Shown one piece after another: positions 1 through 8,485 of a DNA stretch of 64,000 bases. The notes beneath the pieces were generated by a model. It was not told the origin of the DNA. It was given only the letters and a program-made list of their open reading frames with translations, and did not search any database. Each line of letters starts with the position of its first letter. Within the stretch, counting starts at the first letter, position 1. This DNA comes from Mariprofundus sp. NF. GTDB lineage: Bacteria > Pseudomonadota > Zetaproteobacteria > Mariprofundales > Mariprofundaceae. The stretch covers positions 1 through 64,000 of the forward strand of contig NZ_VWNC01000005.1 in NCBI RefSeq assembly GCF_013387455.1. The letters are read 5' to 3'. The position numbers and the translations under genes are program-made.

Positions 1-65
1 CCACGATCAACCACCTGTTTCACTGCTTCAATCTTGAATTCTTCTGTATATCGCTTGCCACTCAT
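1..65 (-). mobile_element. IS3-family transposase OrfA, N-terminus only (partial)
   Basis: The minus strand encodes MSGKRYTEEFKIEAVKQVVD and then RG before the window edge. This is the typical start of the IS3/IS911-type OrfA helix-turn-helix protein that binds the element's ends. A good Shine-Dalgarno (GGAG) lies 5' of the ATG at 65. The rest of the element is outside the window. The element's end probably lies near 108, because the sequence reading TAGACACC on the minus strand (101-108) looks like an IS3-type terminus. The family assignment is firm; the exact subgroup is not determined. Confidence 0.85.
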
Positions 66-108
66 CGTGACCTCCATAGAGCTAATTTGTCACGCTCTTA
101 GGTGTCTA
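66..108 (-). repeat. Probable left end of the IS element
   Basis: This is the non-coding leader between the inferred terminal TAGACACC (minus strand, 101-108) and the OrfA start at 65. It fits the short leader of IS3-family elements. The boundary is inferred from position and motif only; the other end and the target duplication are outside the window. Confidence 0.5.
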
Positions 109-494
109 GCAATACGGTAGCGATTCAAATACCATAAAAAAGATGCCTTCCTACTATGGTTAGGTAAATCACCAAGAGAAACATATCTTTTAGCTATTAG
201 AACCATTCCTACAGGTAGTAATTTGTCCTCAGAAGCCACCAAGTTGATAACCCACCCTTCGCATAGCTGCCCTCTAAACGACCCTATATTTTTATTAAAT
301 GTAAAAATTGTGGGCCATTTCCAGCCATGATCAGCTCGAGTTTTATCGTCTTTGATATGAACTTGGATATTTTTTTGCCACCAGTTGGCGTGACTCAATG
401 TCATAGGTGTCATCTCTAAAACAGCACTTCTATTACCCTGCTCTGCAGGAACCTGTTTAATAAAACCAATGTCCGAATCACATCGATCGCACAT
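90..494 (-). CDS. Unknown protein, C-terminus replaced by IS sequence
   Basis: This frame of 134 residues starts at an ATG with a strong Shine-Dalgarno (GAGGGGG). The start MCDRCDSDIGF has a Cys-x2-Cys pair. A WWQ-rich central stretch and a VGMVLIAKRY segment follow; I do not recognise the family. The last five residues (RHLRA) and the stop codon are read from the inferred IS terminus (to about position 108). The natural protein was therefore probably longer and is now truncated at its C-terminus. The AT-richer composition compared with the housekeeping genes to the right suggests accessory DNA. Whether the product is functional cannot be told. Confidence 0.55.
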   Translation of the reverse strand: MCDRCDSDIGFIKQVPAEQGNRSAVLEMTPMTLSHANWWQKNIQVHIKDDKTRADHGWKWPTIFTFNKNIGSFRGQLCEGWVINLVASEDKLLPVGMVLIAKRYVSLGDLPNHSRKASFLWYLNRYRIARHLRA

Positions 495-1013
495 CCATTC
501 CCCCTCTATCTTTAACCAGAATAGTAGTCACCAAATGCGACTGCGCGTTCAAACTGGCTATGATCAATCTTTTCACTCTCAATTCTAAATATTAAAGAAA
601 CAAACCCCTCATGTCATGTTAGCATACTTAGGCGAGCCTTATGCAGAATGATCTTGAGAGTGCCGGCCAAAGGGATGAATTATGCGAATGACTGTAACTT
701 TAATACCGACAAAAATATATCTCATCATTTATACCGCTAAATGACATTCTTTTTCATCTAGATCGGTTCGGACCAAGCTAAAGCATTGATTCAGTTGTGT
801 TAGTGCAGAAATAAGCCCTGTTTTTCGGGCTTAAAAGCACCTTTTCAGGGGTGAAATGGCAGTTGTAAGGAAGTTTCAGAGGCAGATTGAGCCTCCCCAT
901 GCCAAGCCTGCCCATCAATGCATGATGAATCATTTGCGCTTCACTGCTTTTAAAAATATGTTCCTACATATGATATCTAACCAGCTGCAGGTAGAGCCAA
1001 TCAGTTCATTGAT
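495..1013. other. Intergenic region before relA
   Basis: This 519-base gap lies between divergent genes and holds no convincing gene. A small hairpin (AAGCCC, loop, GGGCTT) lies near 813-832. The gap presumably holds the promoters of the truncated gene and of relA, but I could not fix a -10/-35 pair with confidence. Confidence 0.5.
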
Positions 1014-3179
1014 ATGAAGAATACAAAGCAACAGCAAAGCATTACATCGCAATACTCTGTCTCAGCGTATATCGATATGCTCATTGCCAATTCAGCGCAT
1101 CTGAACCAGAGCTCTGCCCTGCTTGAAAAGGCATGTCAGCATGTTTGGGATGCACAAGATGTCGGTTCTGAAATGCCAAGCAGTCTGGATGTCGCCATAT
1201 TGCTCAGTCAGTTAAGTGCTGATGAGACGACGATTATTGTATGTCTGCTCAGTGACATTCGTTTGCGCTCCGCTGCATTTCACAAGGTCATTCAACATCA
1301 GTTTTCTGACGAAGTGCTGCACATGGTTCAGAGCCTGGAAAAACTGCATGCTTTTAAAGCCAGTTCATCAGATGGCCATGAACAGTCTGAGCGCCTGAGA
1401 AGAATGTTGTTGGCCATGGTTGATGATGTGCGTGTGGTACTCATCAAGCTTGCCTACAGGGTACAGCGGCTCAGAGAGCTATCCAAAGCCGATGACGAGA
1501 CACAAAAAATCATTGCATCAGAATCACTTGAGATCTTTTCCCCCATTGCCAACCGCCTGGGTATCGGACAACTGAAATGGGAGCTTGAAGATCTCTCCTT
1601 TCGCTATCTGCAGCCTGAAACCTATAAGCGCATTGCCAAGATGCTTGAGGAGAAGAGAGGCGGACGCGAGAGTTATATCAAGCAGGTTGTCACAGAAATT
1701 GATACCCTGCTCAAAGGTTCCGGGATCGATGCCAGAATTTATGGCAGACCAAAGCATATCTATAGTATCTGGTCAAAGATGACCCATAAAGACAAACAGT
1801 TCTCGGAACTGTTTGATGTTCAGGCCTTAAGGGTCACGGTCACCACCATTGCAGAGTGTTATACCGCGCTCGGGCTGATCCATGGGCGCTGGCATCATAT
1901 TCCTAAAGAGTTTGATGACTATATCGCCAATACCAAGCCCAATGGTTATCAAAGCCTGCATACGGCCGTTTATGGGCCTGAGGGAAAACCGGTCGAAATT
2001 CAGATTCGAACCAAAGCCATGCACGAGTTTGCAGAATTCGGTGTGGCAGCACACTGGCGTTATAAAGAGCGCACCAAACAGGATGCTGTGCTGGAAAAAA
2101 CGATTCACTCGATCCGAAAACTGTTGGAAACACCGGAAAGTGATGATGAGGAGTTTTTAGACAGTTTTAAAACAGAGCTCTTCTCTGATCGCGTATTTGT
2201 GTTGAGCCCGGATGGCAAAATCATTGATCTACCGCAAGGTGCAACCCCGCTCGATTTTGCCTACGGCATTCACACAGAAGTCGGGCACAAATGCCGTGGT
2301 GCAAAAGTGAACGGTCATATCGTGCCGCTCACCACGCCACTGCAAAATGGTATGCAGGTCGAAATTTTAACCACCAATCAAGCCGCACCAAGCAGAGACT
2401 GGCTCAATCCGAATCTGGGTTACATCACCAGCAACAGGGCACGCGCAAAAATAAAGGCCTGGTTCAGGCAACAGAATTATGAGCAACATGTGATGGATGG
2501 GAAAACGGCAATCGACCGCGAACTCAAACGCATGCACATCTCAAATCCTGATACCAATAAAGCCCTCACTCACTTTAAAGTGAACAGTGAAAAAGAGTGG
2601 CAGGCTAAAGTCGGGCGTGGCGACATCCCATCAGCGCAGTTAACGCAGGGTCTGAACCAGCTCTATGCCACTGAATCACTGAAAGCACTGCCCTATAAAC
2701 CTAAAACGAAAAAGAGAGGCAGTGCAGACCCGGCTGTCACTGTTTGTGGCGTTGGTAACCTCTTATCCTATATGGCCAACTGCTGCAGACCCGTTCCCGG
2801 TGATGAGATCATCGGCTTTATCACCCAGGGCAAAGGGGTTTCGGTTCATCGCCCTGATTGCATCAACATACTCAATCTGGAACATGAGAAGCAGAAGCGA
2901 CTCATCTCTGTTGAGTGGGCAGATCATGATGATCAGACATTTGAGATCAATCTTGTTATCCAGGCCATTGATCGTACAGGTCTGCTAAAAGATGTGACAA
3001 ACATCCTTTCCGACCAGAAGGTAAACGTGCTCAGTGTTCAGACTCTGTCGGACAGAGATACGCAGATGGCAGATATGCAGATCATGATGGAGATCAAGGA
3101 CCTTGAACAACTGCAAAAAGTCAGTGACAAAATTCTGCAGTTACCCAATGTGCTTAAGGTTTATCGGAAAAACGCATAA
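1014..3179 (+). CDS. relA: GTP pyrophosphokinase RelA (ppGpp synthetase)
   Basis: This 721-residue protein synthesises (p)ppGpp from GTP/GDP and ATP during the stringent response. Domain order: a degenerate HD hydrolase region (about 20-190), the synthetase domain (about 230-345), TGS (about 390-450), a Cys-rich zinc-finger-like region (CGVGN...CCRPVPGD, about 575-620) and ACT (about 645-718). The hydrolase HD pair is replaced (LLSDIR near residue 80), so ppGpp hydrolysis is not expected. The synthetase carries the E-F-D-D motif (299-302) typical of monofunctional RelA rather than the R-x-K-D of SpoT/Rel. The ATG has only a weak Shine-Dalgarno, so a different start is possible. No SpoT is in the window. 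Confidence 0.95.
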   Translation: MKNTKQQQSITSQYSVSAYIDMLIANSAHLNQSSALLEKACQHVWDAQDVGSEMPSSLDVAILLSQLSADETTIIVCLLSDIRLRSAAFHKVIQHQFSDEVLHMVQSLEKLHAFKASSSDGHEQSERLRRMLLAMVDDVRVVLIKLAYRVQRLRELSKADDETQKIIASESLEIFSPIANRLGIGQLKWELEDLSFRYLQPETYKRIAKMLEEKRGGRESYIKQVVTEIDTLLKGSGIDARIYGRPKHIYSIWSKMTHKDKQFSELFDVQALRVTVTTIAECYTALGLIHGRWHHIPKEFDDYIANTKPNGYQSLHTAVYGPEGKPVEIQIRTKAMHEFAEFGVAAHWRYKERTKQDAVLEKTIHSIRKLLETPESDDEEFLDSFKTELFSDRVFVLSPDGKIIDLPQGATPLDFAYGIHTEVGHKCRGAKVNGHIVPLTTPLQNGMQVEILTTNQAAPSRDWLNPNLGYITSNRARAKIKAWFRQQNYEQHVMDGKTAIDRELKRMHISNPDTNKALTHFKVNSEKEWQAKVGRGDIPSAQLTQGLNQLYATESLKALPYKPKTKKRGSADPAVTVCGVGNLLSYMANCCRPVPGDEIIGFITQGKGVSVHRPDCINILNLEHEKQKRLISVEWADHDDQTFEINLVIQAIDRTGLLKDVTNILSDQKVNVLSVQTLSDRDTQMADMQIMMEIKDLEQLQKVSDKILQLPNVLKVYRKNA

Positions 3180-3253
3180 GGCTTCAGCTTAGCATATATA
3201 TCGATGCTGTTTCGGGCAGAGTAGCGCTACTTACTCACCTGGGGATGACAATC

Positions 3254-3715
3254 ATGAACAATGAGATCGATTACACGAACAACCCCCTGCACGGCCTTGG
3301 TTTAAAAAGCCTGCTGGTTGAAATAGTGGATCACTATGGTTTTGAGATTCTCTTTGCCTATCTGAATATCAACTGTTTTAAGACCAATCCAAGCATTGAT
3401 TCCAGTGTTAAATTCTTAAAGAAAACCGATTGGGCGCGAGAAAAAGTAGAAGCCTTCTATCTCTATGAGTATAAAAACCTGCCCAGAGCTTCTTATGGCG
3501 AGTCTGCATTACCTCCAAGGGAACGGCTTATTCCAGAAGATCAGGTGCCGGGTGAGCCTAAAAAACTGAGTTTAGAAGATTCTGAGCGCTTACGCGAAGA
3601 GCGTGCAGAAAAGTCAGCTGAGTACTTGCGTGACAAGCGTTCAGGCAAGTCGGCTGCGCAAGATCCGTGGGGTAAGAAAGCCGCTAAAAAGAAGATTGAT
3701 CCATGGGCGCGGTAA
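3254..3715 (+). CDS. VF530-family (DUF2132) putative DNA-binding protein
   Basis: The N-terminal 70 residues ([20 protein letters not shown], then a [21 protein letters not shown] segment) match the small helical VF530 domain, a double-stranded-DNA-binding fold described from Vibrio fischeri. Family members are usually about 75-90 residues. This one has a charged Lys/Glu/Arg-rich C-terminal extension of about 75 residues ending in two DPW motifs (DPWGKK and IDPWAR). An ATG 9 bases upstream (3245) is also possible. The gene stands alone after relA. The precise role of the family is unknown. Confidence 0.8.
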   Translation: MNNEIDYTNNPLHGLGLKSLLVEIVDHYGFEILFAYLNINCFKTNPSIDSSVKFLKKTDWAREKVEAFYLYEYKNLPRASYGESALPPRERLIPEDQVPGEPKKLSLEDSERLREERAEKSAEYLRDKRSGKSAAQDPWGKKAAKKKIDPWAR

Positions 3716-3806
3716 AGGAGCACCTGATTACTACAAAGCTCCGCTATCTTGCAGTCTCAAAAAGAAAAGGAACGCATCCCAGTAACTGAGACAGAAATAC
3801 AAGCAA

Positions 3807-3904
3807 GCCACGAATAAACACGAATGAATGGTAAAGCCAGAGGAGCCCCCTTGGGGACAAATGCACACGAAATCATAGATTTTTAATTCGTGTGAATTCG
3901 TGGC
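3807..3904. repeat. Inverted repeat of the ATTCGTG/CACGAAT type
   Basis: The left arm (3807-3829, GCCACGAATAAACACGAAT...) and the right arm (3886-3904, ATTCGTGTGAATTCGTGGC) are inverted. They flank about 56 bases containing a GCCCCCTTGGGG-like stretch. Related ATTCGTG units recur at 11502-11532. Such CACGAAT and ATCTGTG repeat blocks are scattered in many environmental bacterial genomes; their origin is not known to me. The region 3716-4011 holds no gene. Confidence 0.7.
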
Positions 3905-4011
3905 TAATATTTTCTTGATTACGTATAAGATTCAGCTATCTGACGGCCTAAAATGTTAGAAGCCCCAATGATTGAAAGTGTTTTTGCCTTAGCTTCAGTT
4001 ATCATCCCCCC

Positions 4012-6630
4012 ATGCCGTCGCTCCCCATCCATGATGTTCTGCCAGAGATCAAAGAGAAATTAAACTCTCACAATCGTCTGGTGCTGCAGGCTCCTCCGGG
4101 CGCAGGCAAAACCACCGCTGTGCCTATCGCCTTGCTGGGTGAGAAGTGGTTGGGTGAGAAGCAGATCATGATGCTTGAACCGCGCAGGCTGGCTGCACGC
4201 AATGCGGCGGCGCGCATGGCATTTCTACTCGGTGAGAAGGTCGGTGAAAGGGTGGGTTACCAGATCCGTCAGGATAGCTGCTTTAGCGACAGCACAAAGA
4301 TTCTCGTGGTCACCGAAGGCATTTTAACGCGCAAACTGCAGGCTGACCCGGAGTTGAAAAACACCGCACTGGTGATTTTTGATGAATTTCACGAACGCAG
4401 CCTGCATGCCGATCTCTCTCTGGCGCTCTCTCTGCAGAGCCAGCAGATCCTGCGCGAAGATCTGAAAATCCTGGTGATGTCGGCAACCCTGCATACCGAT
4501 GCTGTTGCCACCCTGCTGGATCACGCACCGATCATTGAGAGCGAGGGTCGCAGCTATCCGGTCGAGAACAGATATCTCGATCACGTGAATCGTCAGCACA
4601 ACACCAATCCACAGCAGCAGCTGATGATGAATCTGGTGAATACAGTCAAAACATTCATTCATGACCATGAGGGCAACTGCCTGGTCTTTCTGCCCGGTGT
4701 CAAAGAGATCAACCAGCTGGCCCGGCAGATCAAACAGATTCTAGATCACGAATCGATCACAAACATGATCATTGCACCGCTGCATGGCTCTCTGAACAAG
4801 CAGCAGCAGGATCTGGCTATTGTTTCTCCTAAAGATACAACCATGCGCAAGATTGTTCTGGCCACCAATATCGCAGAGACCAGTATCACCATTGAAGGCA
4901 TTAGCTGTGTGATCGATTCAGGACTGGAGCGTGTGCTCGATTACAGCCCCGCCTCGGGCATGAACCGACTGGAGACCCGCTCCATTTCACAAGACTCAGC
5001 CGTGCAACGCAGTGGCCGCGCCGGGAGACTCTCCGCCGGTGTCTGTTACCGTATGTGGACAGAAGCGCAACAGCCACGCCTGCTTAAACACGCATCGCCT
5101 GAAATCTTACACAGTGACCTCTCATCCCTGGTGCTGGAGCTGGCCAACTGGGGCGTGACTAATGTTAACGAACTGCAGTGGATGGATGCACCACCTCACG
5201 GTGCAATCGAGCAGGCAAAGGCACTGCTGCAACAACTCAGCGCTATCGATGCGCGCGGCAACATCACTGCACACGGTCGTGACATGCTCAAATTGGGCGC
5301 CCATCCGCGTCTTGCGCATATGATGCTGGCAGCGGTCAAACTCGATCAATCTTATCACGCCTGCCTGATCGCCAGTCTGCTCAGTGAGAGAGATATATTT
5401 CTATCCAATGCAGAGAAGAGTGCGGATATTCATGATCGGCTTAATGTGCTTATAAATTCCAGATCAAACCAGCACGGTATAGATCACCAGCAGTGCAAAC
5501 GCATCACGCAGAGCGCCGATGATTTTTTCAGACGCCTTAAACAGTGCAGTAAAACGGCGCGAAACAAAGAGAGACCGGACAGTAGTTTTAGCGGCGTGCT
5601 GCTGGCCTACGCCTACCCCGACAGAATCGCCAGGCAGCGCAGTGCCAACCAGCCGCGATATCTGCTCAGCAATGGCAGAGGCGCGGTGATTCCACCGTTT
5701 CTACAGCACCATCTGCATGAGTATCTTGTGGTCGCCAACCTTGATGCGAACTTTGATCCGAATTTTGATACTAACCGGGGCGAAGCACGTATCTATCTGG
5801 CGGCAGATATTAGTGCTGAACAGTTGCAGGAATATTTCATGGATAATATTCAGCAGGAAGAGTCTGTTGAATGGAATGAGAGCGCCCAACGCGTTGAGGT
5901 GAAACAGATCAGCCGCATGGGTAACATCAAACTTGAAGAATCAACCTTACGCGACGTGAAAAACAGAGCGACGCAAGAGCTCATACAGGAGTGCCTGATA
6001 CAGGCGATCAGAAGCAGAGGGGTAGGGTGCCTGAACTGGAGTGCCAAGGCGCACAGCCTGCAACAGCGCGTGGAATTTATTCACCACCATCTTGATCATA
6101 GTCCGGCTGTTAAAAAACAGTTTGCAGATCGGCCACTGCCGGACTTTTCAGAGCAGGCTTTGGGTGAGAGTCTGGAGGAGTGGCTGCAGCCGCACTTAAG
6201 TGGTGAGAACAGCCTCAAGCAGTGTCTCAAACTGGATCTGTACAGTCTGCTGTTAAACCGACTCAGCTGGGAGCAACAGCAGCTGATCAAGCAGTTGGCA
6301 CCGGAGCGCATCAGTGTGCCCAGCGGTTCATCCGTGGCTATTGATTACAGCGATCCGGAGCAACCGGTACTTGCCGTCAGACTGCAGGAGCTGTTCGGCC
6401 TGTTTGATACGCCAACCGTGATGAACGGGCAGTGCAAACTGATGATGCATCTACTCTCACCAGCGCGGAAACCGATGCAGGTAACCCAGGATCTGAACAG
6501 CTTCTGGAAAACCACTTATCACGATGTCAAAAAAGAGCTGCGTGGCAAATACAAACGCCACTACTGGCCGGATGATCCATTCACCGCACAGGCAACCAGC
6601 AAAACCAAAAAGCAGATGAACCACAAATAG
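4012..6630 (+). CDS. hrpB: ATP-dependent helicase HrpB
   Basis: This is an 872-residue DEAH-box helicase. Walker A (PPGAGKTT) lies near residue 30, the DEFHERS box near 124, SATL near 157, and the QRSGRAGR motif VI near 340. A ratchet/OB-type region follows, and the C-terminal HrpB-specific domain ends with the characteristic ...KKELRGKYKRHYWPDDP stretch. Size and domain order match HrpB, a bacterial RNA/DNA helicase of poorly known physiological role. The last dozen codons (from 6590) lie inside a sequence that is duplicated downstream, so the original C-terminus may have been altered slightly. Confidence 0.95.
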   Translation: MPSLPIHDVLPEIKEKLNSHNRLVLQAPPGAGKTTAVPIALLGEKWLGEKQIMMLEPRRLAARNAAARMAFLLGEKVGERVGYQIRQDSCFSDSTKILVVTEGILTRKLQADPELKNTALVIFDEFHERSLHADLSLALSLQSQQILREDLKILVMSATLHTDAVATLLDHAPIIESEGRSYPVENRYLDHVNRQHNTNPQQQLMMNLVNTVKTFIHDHEGNCLVFLPGVKEINQLARQIKQILDHESITNMIIAPLHGSLNKQQQDLAIVSPKDTTMRKIVLATNIAETSITIEGISCVIDSGLERVLDYSPASGMNRLETRSISQDSAVQRSGRAGRLSAGVCYRMWTEAQQPRLLKHASPEILHSDLSSLVLELANWGVTNVNELQWMDAPPHGAIEQAKALLQQLSAIDARGNITAHGRDMLKLGAHPRLAHMMLAAVKLDQSYHACLIASLLSERDIFLSNAEKSADIHDRLNVLINSRSNQHGIDHQQCKRITQSADDFFRRLKQCSKTARNKERPDSSFSGVLLAYAYPDRIARQRSANQPRYLLSNGRGAVIPPFLQHHLHEYLVVANLDANFDPNFDTNRGEARIYLAADISAEQLQEYFMDNIQQEESVEWNESAQRVEVKQISRMGNIKLEESTLRDVKNRATQELIQECLIQAIRSRGVGCLNWSAKAHSLQQRVEFIHHHLDHSPAVKKQFADRPLPDFSEQALGESLEEWLQPHLSGENSLKQCLKLDLYSLLLNRLSWEQQQLIKQLAPERISVPSGSSVAIDYSDPEQPVLAVRLQELFGLFDTPTVMNGQCKLMMHLLSPARKPMQVTQDLNSFWKTTYHDVKKELRGKYKRHYWPDDPFTAQATSKTKKQMNHK

Positions 6631-6779
6631 ACACTGATGGACGCAGATGCCCCAGGGCAGCCTCTCTTGCGCAAGCGCAATTCACCTTGTGAACGCAGAT
6701 GTGATGGGTGGAGAAGGGCGACGGTTCAGTAGAGCTAAATTATCCGTGTCTATCTGCGTCCATCTGTGTCAAATCGTAC
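6590..6779. repeat. Duplicated block, copy 1 (overlaps hrpB 3' end)
   Basis: This is the first copy of an approximately 180-190 bp direct repeat. It starts in the final hrpB codons (AGGCAACCAGCAAAACC) and ends with TATCTGCGTCCATCTGTGTC plus AAATCGTAC. Inside it, TAGACACTGATGGACGCAGA and the distal TCTGCGTCCATCTGTGTC are near-inverted, so the block could fold into a long imperfect stem. Confidence 0.9.
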
Positions 6780-6843
6780 CTAGCCTATTACGAAGAATCA
6801 CTCTCAGGTTATCAAGGTATGAAAGCCTGACCCCTGAAAACAG

Positions 6844-7023
6844 AGGCAACCAGCAAAACCAAAAAGCAGATGGACCACAAGTAGACACTGATGCCCCAGG
6901 GCATGCTCTCTTGCGCAAGCGCAATTCACCTTGTGAACGCAGATGTGATGGGTGGAGAAGGGCGACGGTTCAGTAGAGCTAAATTATCCGTGTTTATCTG
7001 CGTCTATCTGTGTCAAATCGTAC
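6844..7023. repeat. Duplicated block, copy 2
   Basis: This is a second copy of the block at 6590-6779, separated by 64 bases. It is nearly identical apart from a deletion of about 10 bases near its start and a few substitutions. It repeats the last hrpB codons, which shows that gene sequence was copied along with the intergenic repeat. It ends just before the psd stop codon. Confidence 0.9.
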
Positions 7024-7038
7024 TTTCCTGATTGTTAA

Positions 7039-7959
7039 TTAGCTGCTTTGAGCAACGACATCACCAAGTTGGATATAGGTCTCAATGCCTGCCTTGGTGT
7101 TGGCTAACATATCACTGGAGGGAGCCCACGCTCCTTTTACTCCGCACAATACAACGGTGCTGCCGCCAAAGAGGAAATAGCCTTTTTCATCGCCCTTTTT
7201 AAAAGGTTGGGATTCATCAAAGGATTGCACGATTTTACCCACACATGTGGCGCCCACTTCAATATAGGCCAACTTGCCAAAATGTTCGGTCTCCAGGATC
7301 GAAACACGGCGCTCATTTTTGATGAAAATATCATGCCTGTATTTCAGGGCCAATGGATTAACAGAGTGCAGATCACCGGGCACGGTGAACGATTGAAGGG
7401 TGTTGCCGCTATCTGGATAGTGGTAACGGTGATAATCAACCGGGCAAAGCCTCGCGATCATCAGCGGGCCACCGATAAACTCTTTGGCCAGTTCTGGATC
7501 ACCAATCAGATCAACAGCGCGTAACATCGATCCCTTAACGGGGACATTGAGGTCATCGCTCATGCTTTCATGGCCAAAGTATCGCGCCTCGGCAAAGGCA
7601 GCCATTTCATTATTCTTTTGGGTGAATGTTCTCTGGCCGTCCTGAAACGCTCGAATAAAGAACTCGTTGAATGATTTGTAGGAGGTTTCGATAGGATTGG
7701 CTTTGAACGATCCTTTTTGATACTGATCGATATCAATATTGAAGTTATTGATAAAAGGGGCGACTTTTTGCGCTGACTTCGGGCTGTCTTGAGACTTCCC
7801 GTAGAGCTGGCTGAACATCTTGCTTGCAATCACGGGCCCCAGCAGCCGCCCAATCGGGTTGCCATAGGCAAATTTAACCATCGCATCACCATAAACTTTT
7901 TCAATTTCCATGCAGTTTTTGCGACGGTTAAACACCTGAATTTCAAAGCCTTGGCTCAT
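7039..7959 (-). CDS. psd: Phosphatidylserine decarboxylase proenzyme
   Basis: The 306-residue protein makes phosphatidylethanolamine from phosphatidylserine at the inner membrane. The self-cleavage site that yields the pyruvoyl group is visible as FGGST (Ser267) near the C-terminus. Upstream signatures include FNEFFIR (about 117-123), PVKGSML, and CPVDYHRYHYP with the conserved His residues. The GGST version and the FNEFFIR motif resemble the longer eukaryote-like/Clostridium-type branch rather than E. coli Psd (LGST). The ATG at 7959 is preceded by AAAGGAG. It is convergent with hrpB. Confidence 0.93.
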   Translation of the reverse strand: MSQGFEIQVFNRRKNCMEIEKVYGDAMVKFAYGNPIGRLLGPVIASKMFSQLYGKSQDSPKSAQKVAPFINNFNIDIDQYQKGSFKANPIETSYKSFNEFFIRAFQDGQRTFTQKNNEMAAFAEARYFGHESMSDDLNVPVKGSMLRAVDLIGDPELAKEFIGGPLMIARLCPVDYHRYHYPDSGNTLQSFTVPGDLHSVNPLALKYRHDIFIKNERRVSILETEHFGKLAYIEVGATCVGKIVQSFDESQPFKKGDEKGYFLFGGSTVVLCGVKGAWAPSSDMLANTKAGIETYIQLGDVVAQSS

Positions 7960-7981
7960 TGGGGCTCCTTTGCCTTTTTAG

Positions 7982-8251
7982 TAGGGCCTGTTAACACTAA
8001 TTTTGCTGGCGGCGATTTTACTATTTTTGTGTGCCTGCAAGGCTTTGCAAGCGAAGTGTGCTTGCTGCACATAAGCTTGCGATAACGCAGCAGGACGGAA
8101 AAATAGCCAATCCCTTCGGGCTGCGCTCCAAATGAGACCACTCAGCGTTGCTCGGAATTCATTTGGAGTCACCAAATTTCATTCCTCGCGCCTTGATTGG
8201 GCTCATTTGGGGCAGCAGCGCCAACAACTAAATTAGTGTTAACAGGCCCTA
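7982..8251. mobile_element. MITE-like element with perfect 21-bp terminal inverted repeats
   Basis: TAGGGCCTGTTAACACTAAT (plus T) at 7982-8002 is repeated in perfect inverted orientation at 8231-8251 and bounds a 270-bp non-coding segment. The outermost TA could be a TA target duplication, as in IS630/Tc1-like or some IS5-like elements. No transposase fits inside; short frames within it lack start signals and family resemblance. It is therefore probably a non-autonomous element moved by a transposase elsewhere. Confidence 0.75.
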
Positions 8252-8301
8252 AGCTGGATGGTATCAGCTGAATCGTAGTGAGTAAAAAAACAGCTGAATT
8301 T

Positions 8302-8346
8302 TCCGTATTTATCTGCGTTTATCTGCGCCCATCTGTGTCAAATCGT
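8302..8346. repeat. Third copy of the ATCTGTGTCAAATCGT repeat
   Basis: This repeats the distal end of the blocks at 6743-6777 and 6987-7021 (TATCTGCG...CATCTGTGTCAAATCGT), with an extra TATCTGCG unit. It directly abuts the MYG1 relic at 8350. Confidence 0.8.
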
Positions 8347-8349
8347 CAA

Positions 8350-8430
8350 TTATGCTTCTACTGCGATGGATGCCATTTTCATCCTGCTTGCAAGTGATGC
8401 TACACCCAAAATAAACAGACTATTATGGCA
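8350..8430 (-). pseudogene. Relic of a MYG1-family gene 3' end
   Basis: Read on the minus strand, this encodes CHNSLFILGVASLASRMKMA then SIAVEA and a stop. It matches the last residues of the intact MYG1-family protein encoded at 10326-11210 (CHNGLFIAGAVSLASTIKMA, SIAVEE). Only about 27 codons remain and no upstream frame continues, so it is a decayed partial duplication. The GGDEF gene lies between relic and intact gene. Confidence 0.8.
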
Positions 8431-8485
8431 TGGCTTGTGCTATATTTTTTAAAGTAGAATTCTTGTTAAGTGAGGAGGTATCACT

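Noticed and set aside
6647..6976. 109-codon frame after hrpB
   Set aside because: It runs through both copies of the duplicated non-coding block and repeats itself (HLVNADVMGGEGRRF-like and ERRCDGWRRATV segments); it is an artefact of the repeat.
7956..8175. Short minus-strand frames inside the 270-bp inverted-repeat element
   Set aside because: They have no start signals and no transposase motif; the element is better explained as non-autonomous.
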